Source: Mesorhizobium sp. L-2-11 | Lineage (GTDB): Bacteria; Pseudomonadota; Alphaproteobacteria; Rhizobiales; Rhizobiaceae | Length of the DNA stretch: 64,000 nt | Direction: 5' to 3' | NCBI RefSeq assembly: GCF_016756595.1 | Contig: NZ_AP023257.1 | Location: forward strand, 4,604,001-4,668,000 | In this document: positions 42,721-52,956 of the stretch, in pieces | Layout: each line of letters starts with the position of its first letter | How positions within the stretch are numbered: the stretch's first letter is position 1 | Made by a program: the position numbers and the translations under genes | Notes under the pieces: generated by a model | Database searches by the model: none | The model's input: only the letters and a program-made list of their open reading frames with translations | What the model was told of the DNA's origin: nothing

Positions 42721-43457
42721 TTCGACATTTCCTCGATATCCTCTTCCACGATCTCGAGGATCTGCAGCGTTTTTCCGCGCGCCAGCTCCGCGTCCCCGGC
42801 GACGATGGCATCGAACAGCTCACGGTGATACGGGAACGATCGCCGCGCGAAATCCTGCCGGTCGAAAGGATGGTCCCAGAAGCGCTCGAACGCTTCGCGC
42901 ATCTGCCCCAGGAGCTGCCGGAAAAGCGGATTGTGCGTGGCATCGTAGACCGCCAGGTGAAAGGCCAGGTCTTCCGGCCCCGACGTGCCGGTGGCGAGAT
43001 GGACGCGCTCCATCTCGATGAGTTTCTCCTCGATCCTCCGCAGATCGTCGACCGTCCGCCGCCGCGCCGCAACCATGCTTGCCTCGGCCTCGATGCCGCG
43101 GCGCACCTCGAGTGTGTGCAAGAGACGGTCGCGCAGCTGTGCAGTATTGAGCGACAGCGGCAAATGGATCGTGCCGGCGGATATCGGCTTGAGCAGATAG
43201 GTGCCGCTGCCTTTGCGGGTCTCGGTGACGCCGAGCGCTTCGAAACGCCCGATCGCCTCGCGAATGGTCGAACGCCCCACGGAAAGCGCGGCCATCAATT
43301 CGCGTTCGGTCGGAAGCCGGTCACCACTCTTCAGGGCAGCGCGCTCGACATAGTCAGCCAGCGCTTCCATAACCTGTTTGCCGCGGTCCAACGGCGGGAG
43401 CGTGGCGATTGCCACACGCGTGGCAGGTGCCCCGGGCAGTTCGCCGCGTGTTCGCAT
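42717..43457 (-). CDS. GntR-family regulator with FCD domain
   Basis: A 246-residue regulator. The winged helix at about residues 27-95 contains KSGDRLPTERELMAALSVGRSTIREAIGRFEALG. The FCD ligand-binding domain (about 105-240) has the metal-type histidines in DLAFHLAVYDATHNPLFR and PYHRELFDAIVAGD. It is first in the operon with the PLP enzyme and ABC importer and probably represses it when no ligand is bound. The ATG lies inside a perfect 16-base palindrome and no Shine-Dalgarno is seen, so the start is less certain. Confidence 0.88.
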   Translation of the reverse strand: MRTRGELPGAPATRVAIATLPPLDRGKQVMEALADYVERAALKSGDRLPTERELMAALSVGRSTIREAIGRFEALGVTETRKGSGTYLLKPISAGTIHLPLSLNTAQLRDRLLHTLEVRRGIEAEASMVAARRRTVDDLRRIEEKLIEMERVHLATGTSGPEDLAFHLAVYDATHNPLFRQLLGQMREAFERFWDHPFDRQDFARRSFPYHRELFDAIVAGDAELARGKTLQILEIVEEDIEEMSK

Positions 43458-43469
43458 AGGTACCTATGC
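43454..43469. promoter_or_regulatory. Perfect palindrome over the gntR start, candidate operator
   Basis: GCATAGGTACCTATGC is a perfect 16-base palindrome centred on GGTACC and overlapping the gntR start codon at 43455-43457. A GntR/FCD dimer binding here would block transcription or translation of the operon. Its role as the regulator's own operator is inferred from place and symmetry. Confidence 0.6.
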
Positions 43470-43777
43470 CCGAAATTGGTCTGACATCTTAGCAGATTTG
43501 CGCGCCGCGCGCCTTTCGTCAAGTGGCCTGGGCAGTGTCTCAGTGTGCATATCGGCTCACACCCATCGCGGAACCTCGAATGTTGCCGCAAAGGGCGTCT
43601 TTCGCACATATCCTGAGCTTCGCGATAGTTTCACCCTGTCCATCCGGTCAATGGTTTGCCTCTCGCAAATTTTCCTCGCAAAAATGCGTGTTTCGCGGGC
43701 GATTGTTGGGACAGCCGCAAGGGGCGCTCGCCCCACCCAATGCGGTCATTTAGTGTGGGATCAAGGAGCCGATTGGG
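43470..43777. other. Gene-free stretch between divergent genes
   Basis: About 308 bases between the GntR operon (minus strand) and the haloacid dehalogenase gene (plus strand). It must hold both promoters. The last bases carry AAGGAG, 10 bases before the ATG at 43778. No repeat or RNA gene is visible. Confidence 0.45.
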
Positions 43778-44500
43778 ATGGCATTGGATGGCGTACGTGC
43801 GTTGGTATTCGACGTGTTCGGCACTGTCGTCGATTGGCGCAGCGGCGTGGCGCGCGAAGCTGAGCCGTTCCTGAAGTGGCATGGAGCAGGATCCACTATT
43901 CCTACCGCTTTCGCGGATGCGTGGCGCAGCCGTTACTCCCCAGCGATGGAGGAGGTGCGCAGCGGCCGGCGGCCTTTTACACGGCTCGACGTGCTGCATC
44001 GGGAGAATCTGGCAGCTGTTTTGCCAGAATTCGGGATCGACCCTGCTTCGGTGCCAGCGTCCGAACTGGACGAACTGAACCTGGCATGGCACCGATTGGA
44101 GCCATGGCCGGACGCGGTGGCCGGCCTCACACGGCTGAAGGCCCGCTATATCATCGCGCCGCTCTCGAACGGCAACATCGTCCTCATGCTCAACATGGCG
44201 AAGCGTAGTCGTATCCCCTGGGATGCGATCCTCGGCGCCGAAGTCGTGCAAGCCTACAAGCCTACGCCGGAAGCCTATCTTCGCACTGCTGACGTGCTGG
44301 CAATGAAGCCGAATGAGATCTGTCTTGTGGCCGCCCACAATGGCGACCTTGCAGCGGCTCGGGCATGCGGATTGCGAACTGCCTTTGTCCTGCGTCCGAC
44401 CGAGCACGGGGTAACGCAGACGACGGATCTGCACCCTGATCAAGCGTGGGACCTGGTGGCCTGCGACTTCATTGACTTGGCTGAACGACTTGAGTTGTAG
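43778..44500 (+). CDS. Haloacid dehalogenase type II (HAD superfamily)
   Basis: A 240-residue HAD hydrolase of the L-2-haloacid dehalogenase subgroup. Motif I is LVFDVFGTVVDWRSG, with the nucleophile Asp12; motif II is the Ser in APLSNGN; motif III is the Lys in QAYKPTPEAY; motif IV is VAAHNGDLAAARACG. A cap domain occupies about residues 20-95. These enzymes release halide from short 2-haloacids, though many family members are phosphatases or of unknown substrate. GC-rich codons match the neighbours; it shares no transcript with the operon next to it. Confidence 0.85.
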   Translation: MALDGVRALVFDVFGTVVDWRSGVAREAEPFLKWHGAGSTIPTAFADAWRSRYSPAMEEVRSGRRPFTRLDVLHRENLAAVLPEFGIDPASVPASELDELNLAWHRLEPWPDAVAGLTRLKARYIIAPLSNGNIVLMLNMAKRSRIPWDAILGAEVVQAYKPTPEAYLRTADVLAMKPNEICLVAAHNGDLAAARACGLRTAFVLRPTEHGVTQTTDLHPDQAWDLVACDFIDLAERLEL

Positions 44501-44573
44501 CGCGTCTCAACGAACAGCGCCGTGACCCGATTGCTCAGCGGCAGTCCCGGGTTAGCCAAAGAGGCAGGCGTTA

Positions 44574-45023
44574 CTACGCCTTTCGTTCCCAGCGCCGGTC
44601 TGGCGTCTGCTGCCAATAGGTGACTGCGTGGCCGGCTTCCTTCATCGTCTTCCAATGCGCGCGCGCCGCCTCGACCTGAGCCGCATCGTGGCCGTCGAAC
44701 AGGAACACGGCGCGCTCATAACCGGTAAGCTTCGGTGGCACCGCGCCGTCAACCAGGAAGCGTATCTGCGCCTCGTTCGCATTGTCATGGCCGGTGGTCA
44801 AAAGGATCGGCTGCTCGGCCAGAAAGGATTCGCGGTCCGTCGCATGCGCCAGGAAGGAATCGTCCCTGAAGGTCCAAAGATGCTGGTCCAGCGCGTCGCG
44901 CCGTTCCTCGGAGCCGGTCTGCACCACGGCGCGCCAACCGCGATCGACACTGCGCTCGAGCAGGCCGGGCAACGCATCTTCCAGAGTCGATTCGGTCAAG
45001 TGGTAGAACAGGACGTCGGCCAT
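44574..45023 (-). CDS. holC: DNA polymerase III chi subunit
   Basis: A 149-residue protein of the HolC family, which links the clamp loader to SSB. The N-terminus VLFYHLTESTLEDALPGLLERSVDRGWRAVV and the middle ALDQHLWTFRDDSFLAHA are typical. The gene starts 19 bases after the pepA stop, the common pepA-holC order of alphaproteobacteria. The long in-frame extension upstream overlaps pepA and is not real. Confidence 0.93.
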   Translation of the reverse strand: MADVLFYHLTESTLEDALPGLLERSVDRGWRAVVQTGSEERRDALDQHLWTFRDDSFLAHATDRESFLAEQPILLTTGHDNANEAQIRFLVDGAVPPKLTGYERAVFLFDGHDAAQVEAARAHWKTMKEAGHAVTYWQQTPDRRWERKA

Positions 45024-45042
45024 GATCGCGCCTTGAAAGGCC

Positions 45043-46554
45043 TCACTCCTCGTAGTTGTCGCGAACCAACCGGTCGAGCAGCCTGACGCCGAAGCCGGAC
45101 GCCCATGACTGGTTGATCTCGCTGGACGGCGCGCCCATCGCGGTGCCGGCGATGTCGAGATGCGCCCAGGGTGCATCCCTGACGAAGCGCTGCAGGAACT
45201 GCGCCGCGATGATGGCGCCGCCATAGCGGCCGCCGATATTCTTCATGTCGGCATTTTTCGAATCGATCAGCTTGTCGTATTCGGTGCCGAGCGGCATCCG
45301 CCACACTCGTTCCTGCGTCGCCTGCCCGGCGCTCGTCAGCCGATTCGCCAATTCGTCATTGTTGGAGAACAGCCCGGCATAGTGCTGGCCGAGCGCGACC
45401 ATGGTGGCGCCGGTCAGCGTCGCCAGATTGACCATGAATCTCGGCTGGAAGCGATCATTGCAGTACCACAGCGCATCGGCCAGGACGAGGCGGCCCTCGG
45501 CGTCGGTGTTGAGCACCTCGATGGTCTGGCCCGACATCGAAGTGACGATGTCGCCGGGGCGCTGCGCATGGCCGTCGACGGCATTTTCCACCAGCCCGAT
45601 GACACCGACGACATTGGCCTTGGCCTTGCGCGCGGCGAGCGCGTACATCAGCCCGGTCACCGCGGCCGCGCCGCCCATGTCGCCCTTCATGTCCTCCATG
45701 CCGGAGGCCGTCTTTATCGAATTGCCGCCGGTGTCGAAAGTGACGCCTTTGCCGACGAAAGCAATCGGGCTGTCCTTGGCCTTGCCGCCGTTCCATCGCA
45801 TGACGGCCAGGCGCGCCCCACGCGGCGAGCCTTGTGCGACGCCGAGCAGCGCACCCATGCCGAGCTTCTTCATCTCCTTCTCGACCAGGATCTCGACCGC
45901 GACGCCGAGCGCCTCCAGTTCGTTGACGCGGGCGGCGAATTCCACCGGCCCCAGTATATTGGCCGGTTCGTTGACCAGATCGCGCGCCAGGAGCACCCCG
46001 TCGATCACCGCCACCTCGTCGGAGAAGGCCTTTTTCGCCGCCGCCGGATCGGCGGTATGGATGATCACCTTAACGGGCTTTTTCGGCTCGGCCTTGTTAC
46101 CGTCGCGCTGGCCGTCGCCATTGTCCTTTTTCGTCTTGTACTTGTCGAAAGCATAGCTGCGCAGAAGAATGCCCGCAGCAAGCTGTGCCGCTTGCCTGCC
46201 GCCGACGTCAGCACCCGGCAGATCGAGCACGACCGCCACCTCCGTCGCCTTGCGCAAGGATGCAGCGATCGTGCCGCCAAGCTTGAGCCAGGCATAGTCG
46301 TCGAGCGCCGAGACCTTGCCGGCGCCGACCGCCACCAGCCGGTCGAGCGATGTGCCCTCCGGCGCCAGCACTTCGACCAGGCCGGCGAACTTGCCGGAAA
46401 AGTCGGCCACCGGAAACGCCCGCTCCAGGGTCTTTGCCGGATCGCAAGCCTTTGCCGTGTCGCCGAGACCGCCATCGTTGGCCGCCAGGACGAAAACACT
46501 GCCCTTCTTGGGCGCTGCGAATTTGGCGAAGGCGATCGAAGGTCTCGAAGTCAT
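45043..46554 (-). CDS. pepA: Leucyl aminopeptidase
   Basis: A 503-residue cytosolic M17 aminopeptidase that removes N-terminal residues from peptides with two metal ions. The C-terminal catalytic domain holds the metal ligands and catalytic residues in [24 protein letters not shown] and [14 protein letters not shown], the last being the M17 signature. The N-terminal domain (about 1-170) is less conserved and contains a Lys/Asp-rich insert at about 140-160. The ATG at 46554 has AGGA upstream; an immediately preceding ATG is also possible. Confidence 0.95.
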   Translation of the reverse strand: MTSRPSIAFAKFAAPKKGSVFVLAANDGGLGDTAKACDPAKTLERAFPVADFSGKFAGLVEVLAPEGTSLDRLVAVGAGKVSALDDYAWLKLGGTIAASLRKATEVAVVLDLPGADVGGRQAAQLAAGILLRSYAFDKYKTKKDNGDGQRDGNKAEPKKPVKVIIHTADPAAAKKAFSDEVAVIDGVLLARDLVNEPANILGPVEFAARVNELEALGVAVEILVEKEMKKLGMGALLGVAQGSPRGARLAVMRWNGGKAKDSPIAFVGKGVTFDTGGNSIKTASGMEDMKGDMGGAAAVTGLMYALAARKAKANVVGVIGLVENAVDGHAQRPGDIVTSMSGQTIEVLNTDAEGRLVLADALWYCNDRFQPRFMVNLATLTGATMVALGQHYAGLFSNNDELANRLTSAGQATQERVWRMPLGTEYDKLIDSKNADMKNIGGRYGGAIIAAQFLQRFVRDAPWAHLDIAGTAMGAPSSEINQSWASGFGVRLLDRLVRDNYEE

Positions 46555-47106
46555 CATGTCCTGCTTTCGGGAACGGCGTTGGTTTTTTTGGAAGAGTGCC
46601 TGGCGAAACCAGATATTTGGCTGTTTCCGACCGGAAGCACCACCCCAATTTTCAATCATCGCCGCTATCTGACGATCTGCTGCGCGATAGCGTTGGCCTG
46701 AAATCGTGCGTTTGGCGAAGCAACCGCGAATGCTTGGCCGCATGCCGGTAAACCACAGGCCGGCAATTTTGGGTTCCCGTCGCAGCTACGGCGGCCAGGA
46801 CCGTGACCGGCGCGACATTTGGTCGTTTTCCGGCATTTGGCAAGACTTTGCCGGAATCCGATCCCATATGTCAGATGGAATCAATGGCGATTCGTCGCGG
46901 CACGGCCCCGCTTACTGCCGCAACCTGTTGTTAACCATTGATGTTCGCCCTTTCTTATCCAATGCCGCCGACACTCCGGCCACCGGAAATAACGATGTGG
47001 GACGGGAACCAGATCGAACACCCAACGGACCGGTTGTGCAGGCGTCTCCGGGCGACTACCTTGTCTGGAGGCATGATGCCGTTCGGCAAAATCGAGAAAA
47101 GCCTTC
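46555..47106. other. Gene-free stretch between divergent pepA and lptF
   Basis: About 550 bases, unusually long for this dense region. Open frames occur but none has protein-like composition or a ribosome site. It should contain the divergent promoters of pepA-holC and of the lpt operon. I found no convincing promoter pair or RNA gene. Confidence 0.45.
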
Positions 47107-48309
47107 ATGAAGGTCGTTGAACGCTACATCATGCGTCGTGCGTTGGCGGTCTTCCTCGCAGCGCTCATCTGGACGCTGGCGATCGTGTGGACGACGCAGG
47201 TGCTCGCCCGCATCGATCTCGTGACCGACAGCGGGCAGTCGGCGCTGACCTTCTTCGAGGTCGCTGCTCTGATCATTCCGTCGATCGTCCCTATCGTCGT
47301 GCCCTTCGCCCTGGTGGTCGCGGTCGCGCAGACACTGAGCGCGATGAATTCCGATTCTGAGCTTGCCGTCTTGAACGCCGCAGGCGCTTCGCGCTGGACC
47401 ATCGTCAGGCCGATCATGCTCCTGGCGCTGGCGGCCAGCGTTTTTTCGTTCGCCGTCGACAACGGCGTCGACCCCTATGCACGACAGAAAAACCGCGAGC
47501 TGGTGGCGTCGTCGCGCGCCGATCTTCTGTCGCTCGTCATCCAGGAAGGCACCTTCCGCAAGATCGACGACGGCCTGTTCCTGCAGATCGGCGAGCGGCT
47601 TCCGGACAACCGCCTTGGCGGCATTTTTGTCGCCGATTCACGCGAAGAAGGCGTCAACCTCATCTACTACGCCAAGAGCGGCGCCATCATTGAAAGCGGC
47701 GACGAGAGGGTGCTGATGATGAACGACGGCGTCATCCACCGCGAAACGCTGGCCGGCGATCTTTCGGTCATCCGGTTCACCTCCTATGCCTTCGACCTGT
47801 CGGCCTTCATGTCGGCCTCATCAGAGGTATTGCTCTTGCCGAAGGACCGGACGACACAGTACCTGCTCAATCCCAGTCCGAACGACAAGATGTTCCAGAA
47901 AAGGCCGAACAAGTACCTGGCCGAGGTCCACCAGCGTTTCTCCGAATGGTCCTATTCACTCGTTTTCGCGCTGATCGCGCTTGCGGTCGCGGGAGACGCG
48001 CGCTCCCATCGCGAGGCGCGCATTCATCCGCTGATCACGTCTATCGCGATTGCTCTTTTCGTGCGCTGGCTCGGTTTCTTTGCCGCTGGCAAGGCCGACA
48101 ACATTCCGCAATACGCCTATATGGTCTACGGCGTTCCTATCGTGGCGTCCGCAGTCGCGACATGGTTCATCGTCTCCAACCGGACCATGGAGCTGCCGGT
48201 CGCCTGGGCCGACTGGATGACGAATTTCGCCGGCCGCTTCGGTGAGGGCTGGAGCGCCCTGAAGCTCCGCTTCGCCAGGCGCGGCGCTTCTGGCCAAGGG
48301 GCCGGCTGA
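47107..48309 (+). CDS. lptF: LPS export permease LptF
   Basis: A 400-residue inner-membrane subunit of the LptB2FG transporter that extracts lipopolysaccharide. The YjgP/YjgQ pattern is clear: helices at about 12-35 (FLAALIWTLAIVWTTQVL), 55-85, 98-118, a periplasmic jellyroll-type domain (about 120-285), and helices at about 290-365. The coupling-region segment SELAVLNAAGASRW is present. It starts the operon lptF-lptG-lptD-surA-pdxA-rsmA. Confidence 0.93.
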   Translation: MKVVERYIMRRALAVFLAALIWTLAIVWTTQVLARIDLVTDSGQSALTFFEVAALIIPSIVPIVVPFALVVAVAQTLSAMNSDSELAVLNAAGASRWTIVRPIMLLALAASVFSFAVDNGVDPYARQKNRELVASSRADLLSLVIQEGTFRKIDDGLFLQIGERLPDNRLGGIFVADSREEGVNLIYYAKSGAIIESGDERVLMMNDGVIHRETLAGDLSVIRFTSYAFDLSAFMSASSEVLLLPKDRTTQYLLNPSPNDKMFQKRPNKYLAEVHQRFSEWSYSLVFALIALAVAGDARSHREARIHPLITSIAIALFVRWLGFFAAGKADNIPQYAYMVYGVPIVASAVATWFIVSNRTMELPVAWADWMTNFAGRFGEGWSALKLRFARRGASGQGAG

Positions 48310-48325
48310 TGGGCTGGACACACTA

Positions 48326-49408
48326 ATGGGCTGGACTCTGGGCAGATACTTCTTCTTCCGCTACGTGACGATCACCATCTGGTTGTTCATCGGCCTCCTG
48401 GCGCTTGTGTTCCTGATCGACTTCACCGAGCTTTCCGGCCGCACGACCGGCTTGCCGGGTTTTACCTACGGCACGGCGTTTGCCATTTCAGGGTTGCGAA
48501 TGCCGATGATCATGCTGCAGACGGTGCCGTTCGTCGGCCTGTTCTCGGCAATGGCGACGCTGGTCTCGCTCAATCGCAGGTATGAACTGGTCATCGCACG
48601 TTCCGCCGGCGTCTCCGCATGGCAATTCCTGCTGCCGTGCTGCATCGGGGCGCTGCTGTTCGGGGTGTTGTCGGTCGGCATCATCAATCCGATCGCCGCG
48701 TATGCGTTTTCCTGGTCCGAGAAAATCGAAACCCAGCTCCGCTCCGGCAAGTCGAACACCGTCTCGGCTGACGCCGAGCCCTGGATCCGGCAGAAAACCA
48801 GTTCCGGCGATACCATCATCGGCGCGCGCGCCATCCTCAATCAAGGCCTGGAGATGGCCGACGCCGCCTTCTTCGTCCTCAACCCGCAAGGCGACATCGT
48901 CGAACGCAAGGACGCGGCGCACGCCTATTTGCGGGATGGCTACTGGGAACTGCAGGACGTCAAGGTGTTCCGGGATGGCAACATCCAATCGGTGGCAACC
49001 GACCGCATACCGACCGATCTCAAGCCCGAGTTCGTGCAAGAGCGTCTGGCGCGCCCGGAAACCATCCCGTTCTACGATCTGCCCGGCAAGATCGAGGTTG
49101 CCCGCTCCTTCGGCCTCAAGGCAAATGCCTTTGCCATGCAGTTTGATTCACTGGTAGCGCTGCCGTTCCTTCTCGTCGCCATGACTTTGATCGCCGCAAC
49201 GGTGTCGATGCGATTTGCGAGGATGGGACAATCCGCGACGATGATTCTGGGTGGCGTCCTGGCCGGGTTTCTGCTTTATGTCGTGACAGTGCTGGTCAAG
49301 GCATTCGGCGTGGCGGGATTCGTACCCACAGTCGTCGCTGCATGGGTTCCGGTTGTCGTGGCTATGTTCTTCGGGGTGACTTTCTTGCTGTACAAGGAAG
49401 ACGGCTAG
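48326..49408 (+). CDS. lptG: LPS export permease LptG
   Basis: A 360-residue partner of LptF with the same architecture: six membrane helices (about 15-35, 55-85, 98-120, then 278-355) around a periplasmic domain. The segment RYELVIARSAGVSAWQFLLP is the contact with the LptB ATPase. The gene begins 16 bases after lptF and its stop codon overlaps the GTG start of lptD. Confidence 0.93.
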   Translation: MGWTLGRYFFFRYVTITIWLFIGLLALVFLIDFTELSGRTTGLPGFTYGTAFAISGLRMPMIMLQTVPFVGLFSAMATLVSLNRRYELVIARSAGVSAWQFLLPCCIGALLFGVLSVGIINPIAAYAFSWSEKIETQLRSGKSNTVSADAEPWIRQKTSSGDTIIGARAILNQGLEMADAAFFVLNPQGDIVERKDAAHAYLRDGYWELQDVKVFRDGNIQSVATDRIPTDLKPEFVQERLARPETIPFYDLPGKIEVARSFGLKANAFAMQFDSLVALPFLLVAMTLIAATVSMRFARMGQSATMILGGVLAGFLLYVVTVLVKAFGVAGFVPTVVAAWVPVVVAMFFGVTFLLYKEDG

Positions 49409-51825
49409 TGAGGGGGGCGGTTTTGCGCAGCCATAGGCAGGCCGATTCGGCGCGCCTCTATGGGGCGAGCGCCTTGGCGTGCCTGCTCGCTTGCATCGTT
49501 CCGAGTATCCCGGCTTTTGCCCAGGATATCAGCAGCATGGCAGCCGACGTTCCCGCCGGTTCGCAAATGCTGCTGGCGGCAGATACGCTGGTCTATGACA
49601 ATGACAACCAGACCGTAACGGCCGTCGGCGGCGTGCAGATCGATTATGGCGGCAACCGCCTCGTCGCCCAGCGGGTGGAATACAATCGCAACACCAAGCG
49701 GCTCGTCGCCAGCGGCAATGTCGAGGTCATCAACAGCGACGGCACCAAGATCTATTCGCAGCATGTCGACATCACCGACGATTTCGCCGACGGCTTCGTC
49801 AACGCGCTGCGTGTCGAAACCGTCGACAAGGCCTATTTCGCCGCCGAAAGCGCGGAACGCATGGGCGGCGTGCTGACGACGTTCCACAACGGCGTCTACA
49901 CGGCCTGCGAGCCGTGCGAGGACCAGCCGGACAAAGCGCCGACCTGGCGCATCAAGGCCAGAAAGATCATCTGGAACGGCGAAAAGAAGACGGTTCGCTT
50001 CGAGAATTCGAATTTCGAGTTCTTCGGCTTTCCGATCGCCTATCTGCCGGCCTTCGAAATTGCCGACCCGACCGTCAAGCGCAAGAGCGGCTTCCTGATC
50101 CCCGGCATCGCTTACAAGAGCGACCTCGGCCTCGGCGTCAAAGTCCCCTATTATTTCGCGCTCTCACCAACCTACGACCTCACCGTCACCGGCAGCGGCT
50201 ATACCAAGCAGGGCTTTCTCGGCGAAGCCGAGTGGCGCCAGCGCTTCAACAACGGCCAGTACAGCCTGAAGATCGCCGGCATCCGGCAAGAGGATCCCGA
50301 CGAGTTCATCGACGGCGACGGGCGCAATGTCGATTCGGGTGCGGCCGGCGACCCGAACGAGTTCCGCGGCATGATGGGCACCAAGGGCCAGTTCGCTATC
50401 AATCCGCGCTGGGACTTCGGCTGGGATGTCCTGTTGCAGACCGACAAGAACTTCTCGCGCACCTACGCCATCGAAGACTTCGGCGACAGCGTGCATCGCT
50501 CCTCGATCTACCTGACCGGCCTCAACGGCCGCAACTATTTCGACGTGCGCGCCATGCGCTTTGAGGTCCAGGAAGAGACACTCCCTGACGATCCGACCGC
50601 GCGCGCCGGCAAGCAGCCCTGGGTGCTGCCCTCGCTCGATTACGCCTACATCCCCGACATGGCGGTGGGCGGCGGGCAGTTGTCGCTCAATGTCAACGCG
50701 CAGGCCATCAGCCGCGACAGGCTGGACAGGACCCTTGCCGATCCGAACAACGCTGCGTCCGTCACCAGTGTACGCGGCATCGAGGGCCAGTCGGGCCGTC
50801 TCACCGCCGAAGCGGAATGGAAGCGCACCTTCACCACCGATGGCGGGCTGCTGCTGACGCCCCTGCTGGCGCTGCGCGGCGACGCCGGCTATGTCAACGC
50901 CTCTTCGGGATCGCTCAATGCCATCAATCAGATGGCGTCCAACCTCGGCGTCGACGACGATACGCGATCGTCGCTCGCCCGCTTCATGGCGACCGCCGGG
51001 CTGGAAATGCGCTGGCCGGTGCTGTTCTCGTCGACCAGTTCCAGTCACATCTTCGAGCCGATGGCCCAGGTCTTCATGCGTCCGAACGAGCAATATGTCG
51101 GCGGTCTCGCTGTTCCCAACGAGGACGCGCAGAGCTTCGTCTTTGATGCCACGACGTTGTTCGAGCGCGACAAGTTCTCCGGTTACGACCGCTTGGAAGG
51201 CGGCACGCGCGCCAATGTCGGGCTGCGCTATTCCGGCGCCTACGACAATGGCTGGAGCACCAACGCGCTGTTCGGCCAATCCTACCAGCTTGACGGCCAG
51301 AACTCCTTCGATGCGCCGGACCTGGTCAATGTCGGCGCCGATTCGGGCTTGGAGACCGAGACCTCCGATTATGTCGGCTTGGTCGGCTTCAACAGCCCCA
51401 GCGGGCTTTCCGGCTCGGTCAGCGGCCGTTTCGACGAGCAGAGCTTCGAGATTCGCCGCGCCGAGGTGAAGGCAGCCTATTCCGGCCTGCCGATTTCTTT
51501 CAGCGCCAAATACGCCTTCATCCAGGCGCAGCCGCTCTATGGCTTTACGACCGATCGACACGAGGTCACGCTCGGCGCCTCGGCGCAACTTGCCGAGAAC
51601 TGGCGCATCTTCGGTACCGGGACCTACGATCTCGAGCAAAGCGTGCTGGTCAAGGACGGGGTTGGCTTTGCCTATAGCGATTCATGCTTCACCTATTTGA
51701 TGACATTCTCGGAATCCCGCGACCTGAGCACCAAGGAAGTGTCACAGAATATCGGTTTCAACCTGTCGTTTCGCACGCTCGGCGATTTCGGCTCGACACA
51801 AAGCTCCTTCAACACTGTCCAGTAG
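49408..51825 (+). CDS. lptD: LPS-assembly outer-membrane protein LptD
   Basis: An 805-residue outer-membrane protein that inserts LPS into the outer leaflet. A signal peptide (about 1-39, ending PAFAQ) precedes the N-terminal OstA-like domain (DTLVYDNDNQTVTAVGGVQIDY) and the C-terminal beta-barrel of about 600 residues. Three mature cysteines are seen: Cys167 and Cys170 (TACEPCED) and Cys760 (SDSCFTYL), consistent with a disulfide linking domain and barrel. The GTG start overlaps the lptG stop and has AAGGAAG 7 bases upstream; a TTG at 49423 is an alternative. Confidence 0.92.
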   Translation: MRGAVLRSHRQADSARLYGASALACLLACIVPSIPAFAQDISSMAADVPAGSQMLLAADTLVYDNDNQTVTAVGGVQIDYGGNRLVAQRVEYNRNTKRLVASGNVEVINSDGTKIYSQHVDITDDFADGFVNALRVETVDKAYFAAESAERMGGVLTTFHNGVYTACEPCEDQPDKAPTWRIKARKIIWNGEKKTVRFENSNFEFFGFPIAYLPAFEIADPTVKRKSGFLIPGIAYKSDLGLGVKVPYYFALSPTYDLTVTGSGYTKQGFLGEAEWRQRFNNGQYSLKIAGIRQEDPDEFIDGDGRNVDSGAAGDPNEFRGMMGTKGQFAINPRWDFGWDVLLQTDKNFSRTYAIEDFGDSVHRSSIYLTGLNGRNYFDVRAMRFEVQEETLPDDPTARAGKQPWVLPSLDYAYIPDMAVGGGQLSLNVNAQAISRDRLDRTLADPNNAASVTSVRGIEGQSGRLTAEAEWKRTFTTDGGLLLTPLLALRGDAGYVNASSGSLNAINQMASNLGVDDDTRSSLARFMATAGLEMRWPVLFSSTSSSHIFEPMAQVFMRPNEQYVGGLAVPNEDAQSFVFDATTLFERDKFSGYDRLEGGTRANVGLRYSGAYDNGWSTNALFGQSYQLDGQNSFDAPDLVNVGADSGLETETSDYVGLVGFNSPSGLSGSVSGRFDEQSFEIRRAEVKAAYSGLPISFSAKYAFIQAQPLYGFTTDRHEVTLGASAQLAENWRIFGTGTYDLEQSVLVKDGVGFAYSDSCFTYLMTFSESRDLSTKEVSQNIGFNLSFRTLGDFGSTQSSFNTVQ

Positions 51826-52023
51826 CAGACGACTGGCCAATATCGGAACGGGCCGCCGGCCAACGCACGGCCCGAAATAAATTCACAGCGTTTGAGCGTA
51901 CTTCGTGCGTCAAAGTGGACGCACGTCGCAACTAACGACATCGTTTCGCCGCATAGGGCAGGCACGGATTTCAGTTCCCTTAAAAACTGCGATAAATTGG
52001 GCCGGAACCGAGATAGGATTGGG

Positions 52024-52956
52024 ATGCTTTCGATGAGGAAATACCTCTTTTCGGCAGGGTTCGCACTGCTGGTGGCGGCGACCTCAGCCTCGATCACCAT
52101 GATGACGCCGCCGGCTTTCGCCAGCCAGATCAAATACGTCGTCAACAACGTGCCGATCACCACCGGCGACATCCAGCATCGGGCTGCCTTCCTGCGCCTG
52201 CAGCGCAAGAAGGGCAATGCCGCCGAGGAAATGATCGAGCAGACGCTGCGCGTCGCCGAAGCCAAGCGTCTCGGCATCCGCATCAGCGACGCCCAGGTCG
52301 ACGCCGCCTATCAGCGCTTTGCCACGAACAACAAGATGCAGCTCAAGCAACTCGATGGCGTCATGGCGCAGTCCGGCGTCGGCAAGGAGCATTTCAAGGA
52401 GTTCATCCGCTCCCAGATGGCCTGGAACCAGGCGCTGACCGCGCGCCATCGCTCAGAGAGCGGCGGCGCGTTGAGCGAGCAGGACGTGGTCAGGCGCATG
52501 CTCGACAATGGCGGCAACAAGCCGACCGCCATGGAGTACATGCTGCAGCAGGTCATTTTCGTCGTGCCGGCGGCCGAGCGCAGCGCGACGCTGTCCAAGC
52601 GCAAGCGCGAGGCCGACGCCATGCGCGCCCGCTTCAACGGCTGCGACACCTCGCGCCAATTCGCCAAGGGCCTGATCGACGTCACCGTTCGCGATCTCGG
52701 CCGGATACTGGCGCCGCAATTGCCGCCTGACTGGGCCGACCAGATCAAGGCCACCAAGGTCGGCGGCGCCACCCCCACGCGCGAAACAGACCGCGGTGTC
52801 GAGTTCATCGGAATCTGCTCGTCGCGCGAAGTGTCCGACGACAAGGCCGCCCAGATGGTGTTCCAGAGCGAAGGCTCGAGTGGCAAGGACGCCGACGCGC
52901 TCTCCACGAAATATGTCGAGGAGTTGCGGAAGAAAGCCCGCATCGTCGAGCGCTGA
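52024..52956 (+). CDS. surA: SurA-like periplasmic chaperone
   Basis: A 310-residue exported protein with a SurA N-domain. Signal peptide to about residue 31 (TPPAFASQ), then [25 protein letters not shown], typical of SurA chaperones that guide outer-membrane proteins to BAM. A single degenerate parvulin-like region (about 165-270) lacks clear PPIase motifs, so it may act only as a chaperone. The ATG at 52024 has AGGA 5 bases upstream. Its position after lptD, a SurA client, fits the role. Its stop overlaps the presumed pdxA start. Confidence 0.85.
   Translation: MLSMRKYLFSAGFALLVAATSASITMMTPPAFASQIKYVVNNVPITTGDIQHRAAFLRLQRKKGNAAEEMIEQTLRVAEAKRLGIRISDAQVDAAYQRFATNNKMQLKQLDGVMAQSGVGKEHFKEFIRSQMAWNQALTARHRSESGGALSEQDVVRRMLDNGGNKPTAMEYMLQQVIFVVPAAERSATLSKRKREADAMRARFNGCDTSRQFAKGLIDVTVRDLGRILAPQLPPDWADQIKATKVGGATPTRETDRGVEFIGICSSREVSDDKAAQMVFQSEGSSGKDADALSTKYVEELRKKARIVER

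Noticed and set aside
45160..46701. 513-codon open frame on the plus strand across pepA
   Set aside because: Antisense of a complete M17 aminopeptidase; no protein family resemblance.
46555..47106. tRNA or small RNA gene in the long pepA-lptF gap
   Set aside because: No cloverleaf-like arrangement or strong terminator hairpin was found by eye.
46706..47110. 134-codon open frame upstream of lptF
   Set aside because: No Shine-Dalgarno, irregular codon use and no domain; it overlaps the expected promoter region.
50164..51639. 491-codon open frame on the minus strand across lptD
   Set aside because: Antisense shadow of the barrel-coding region.
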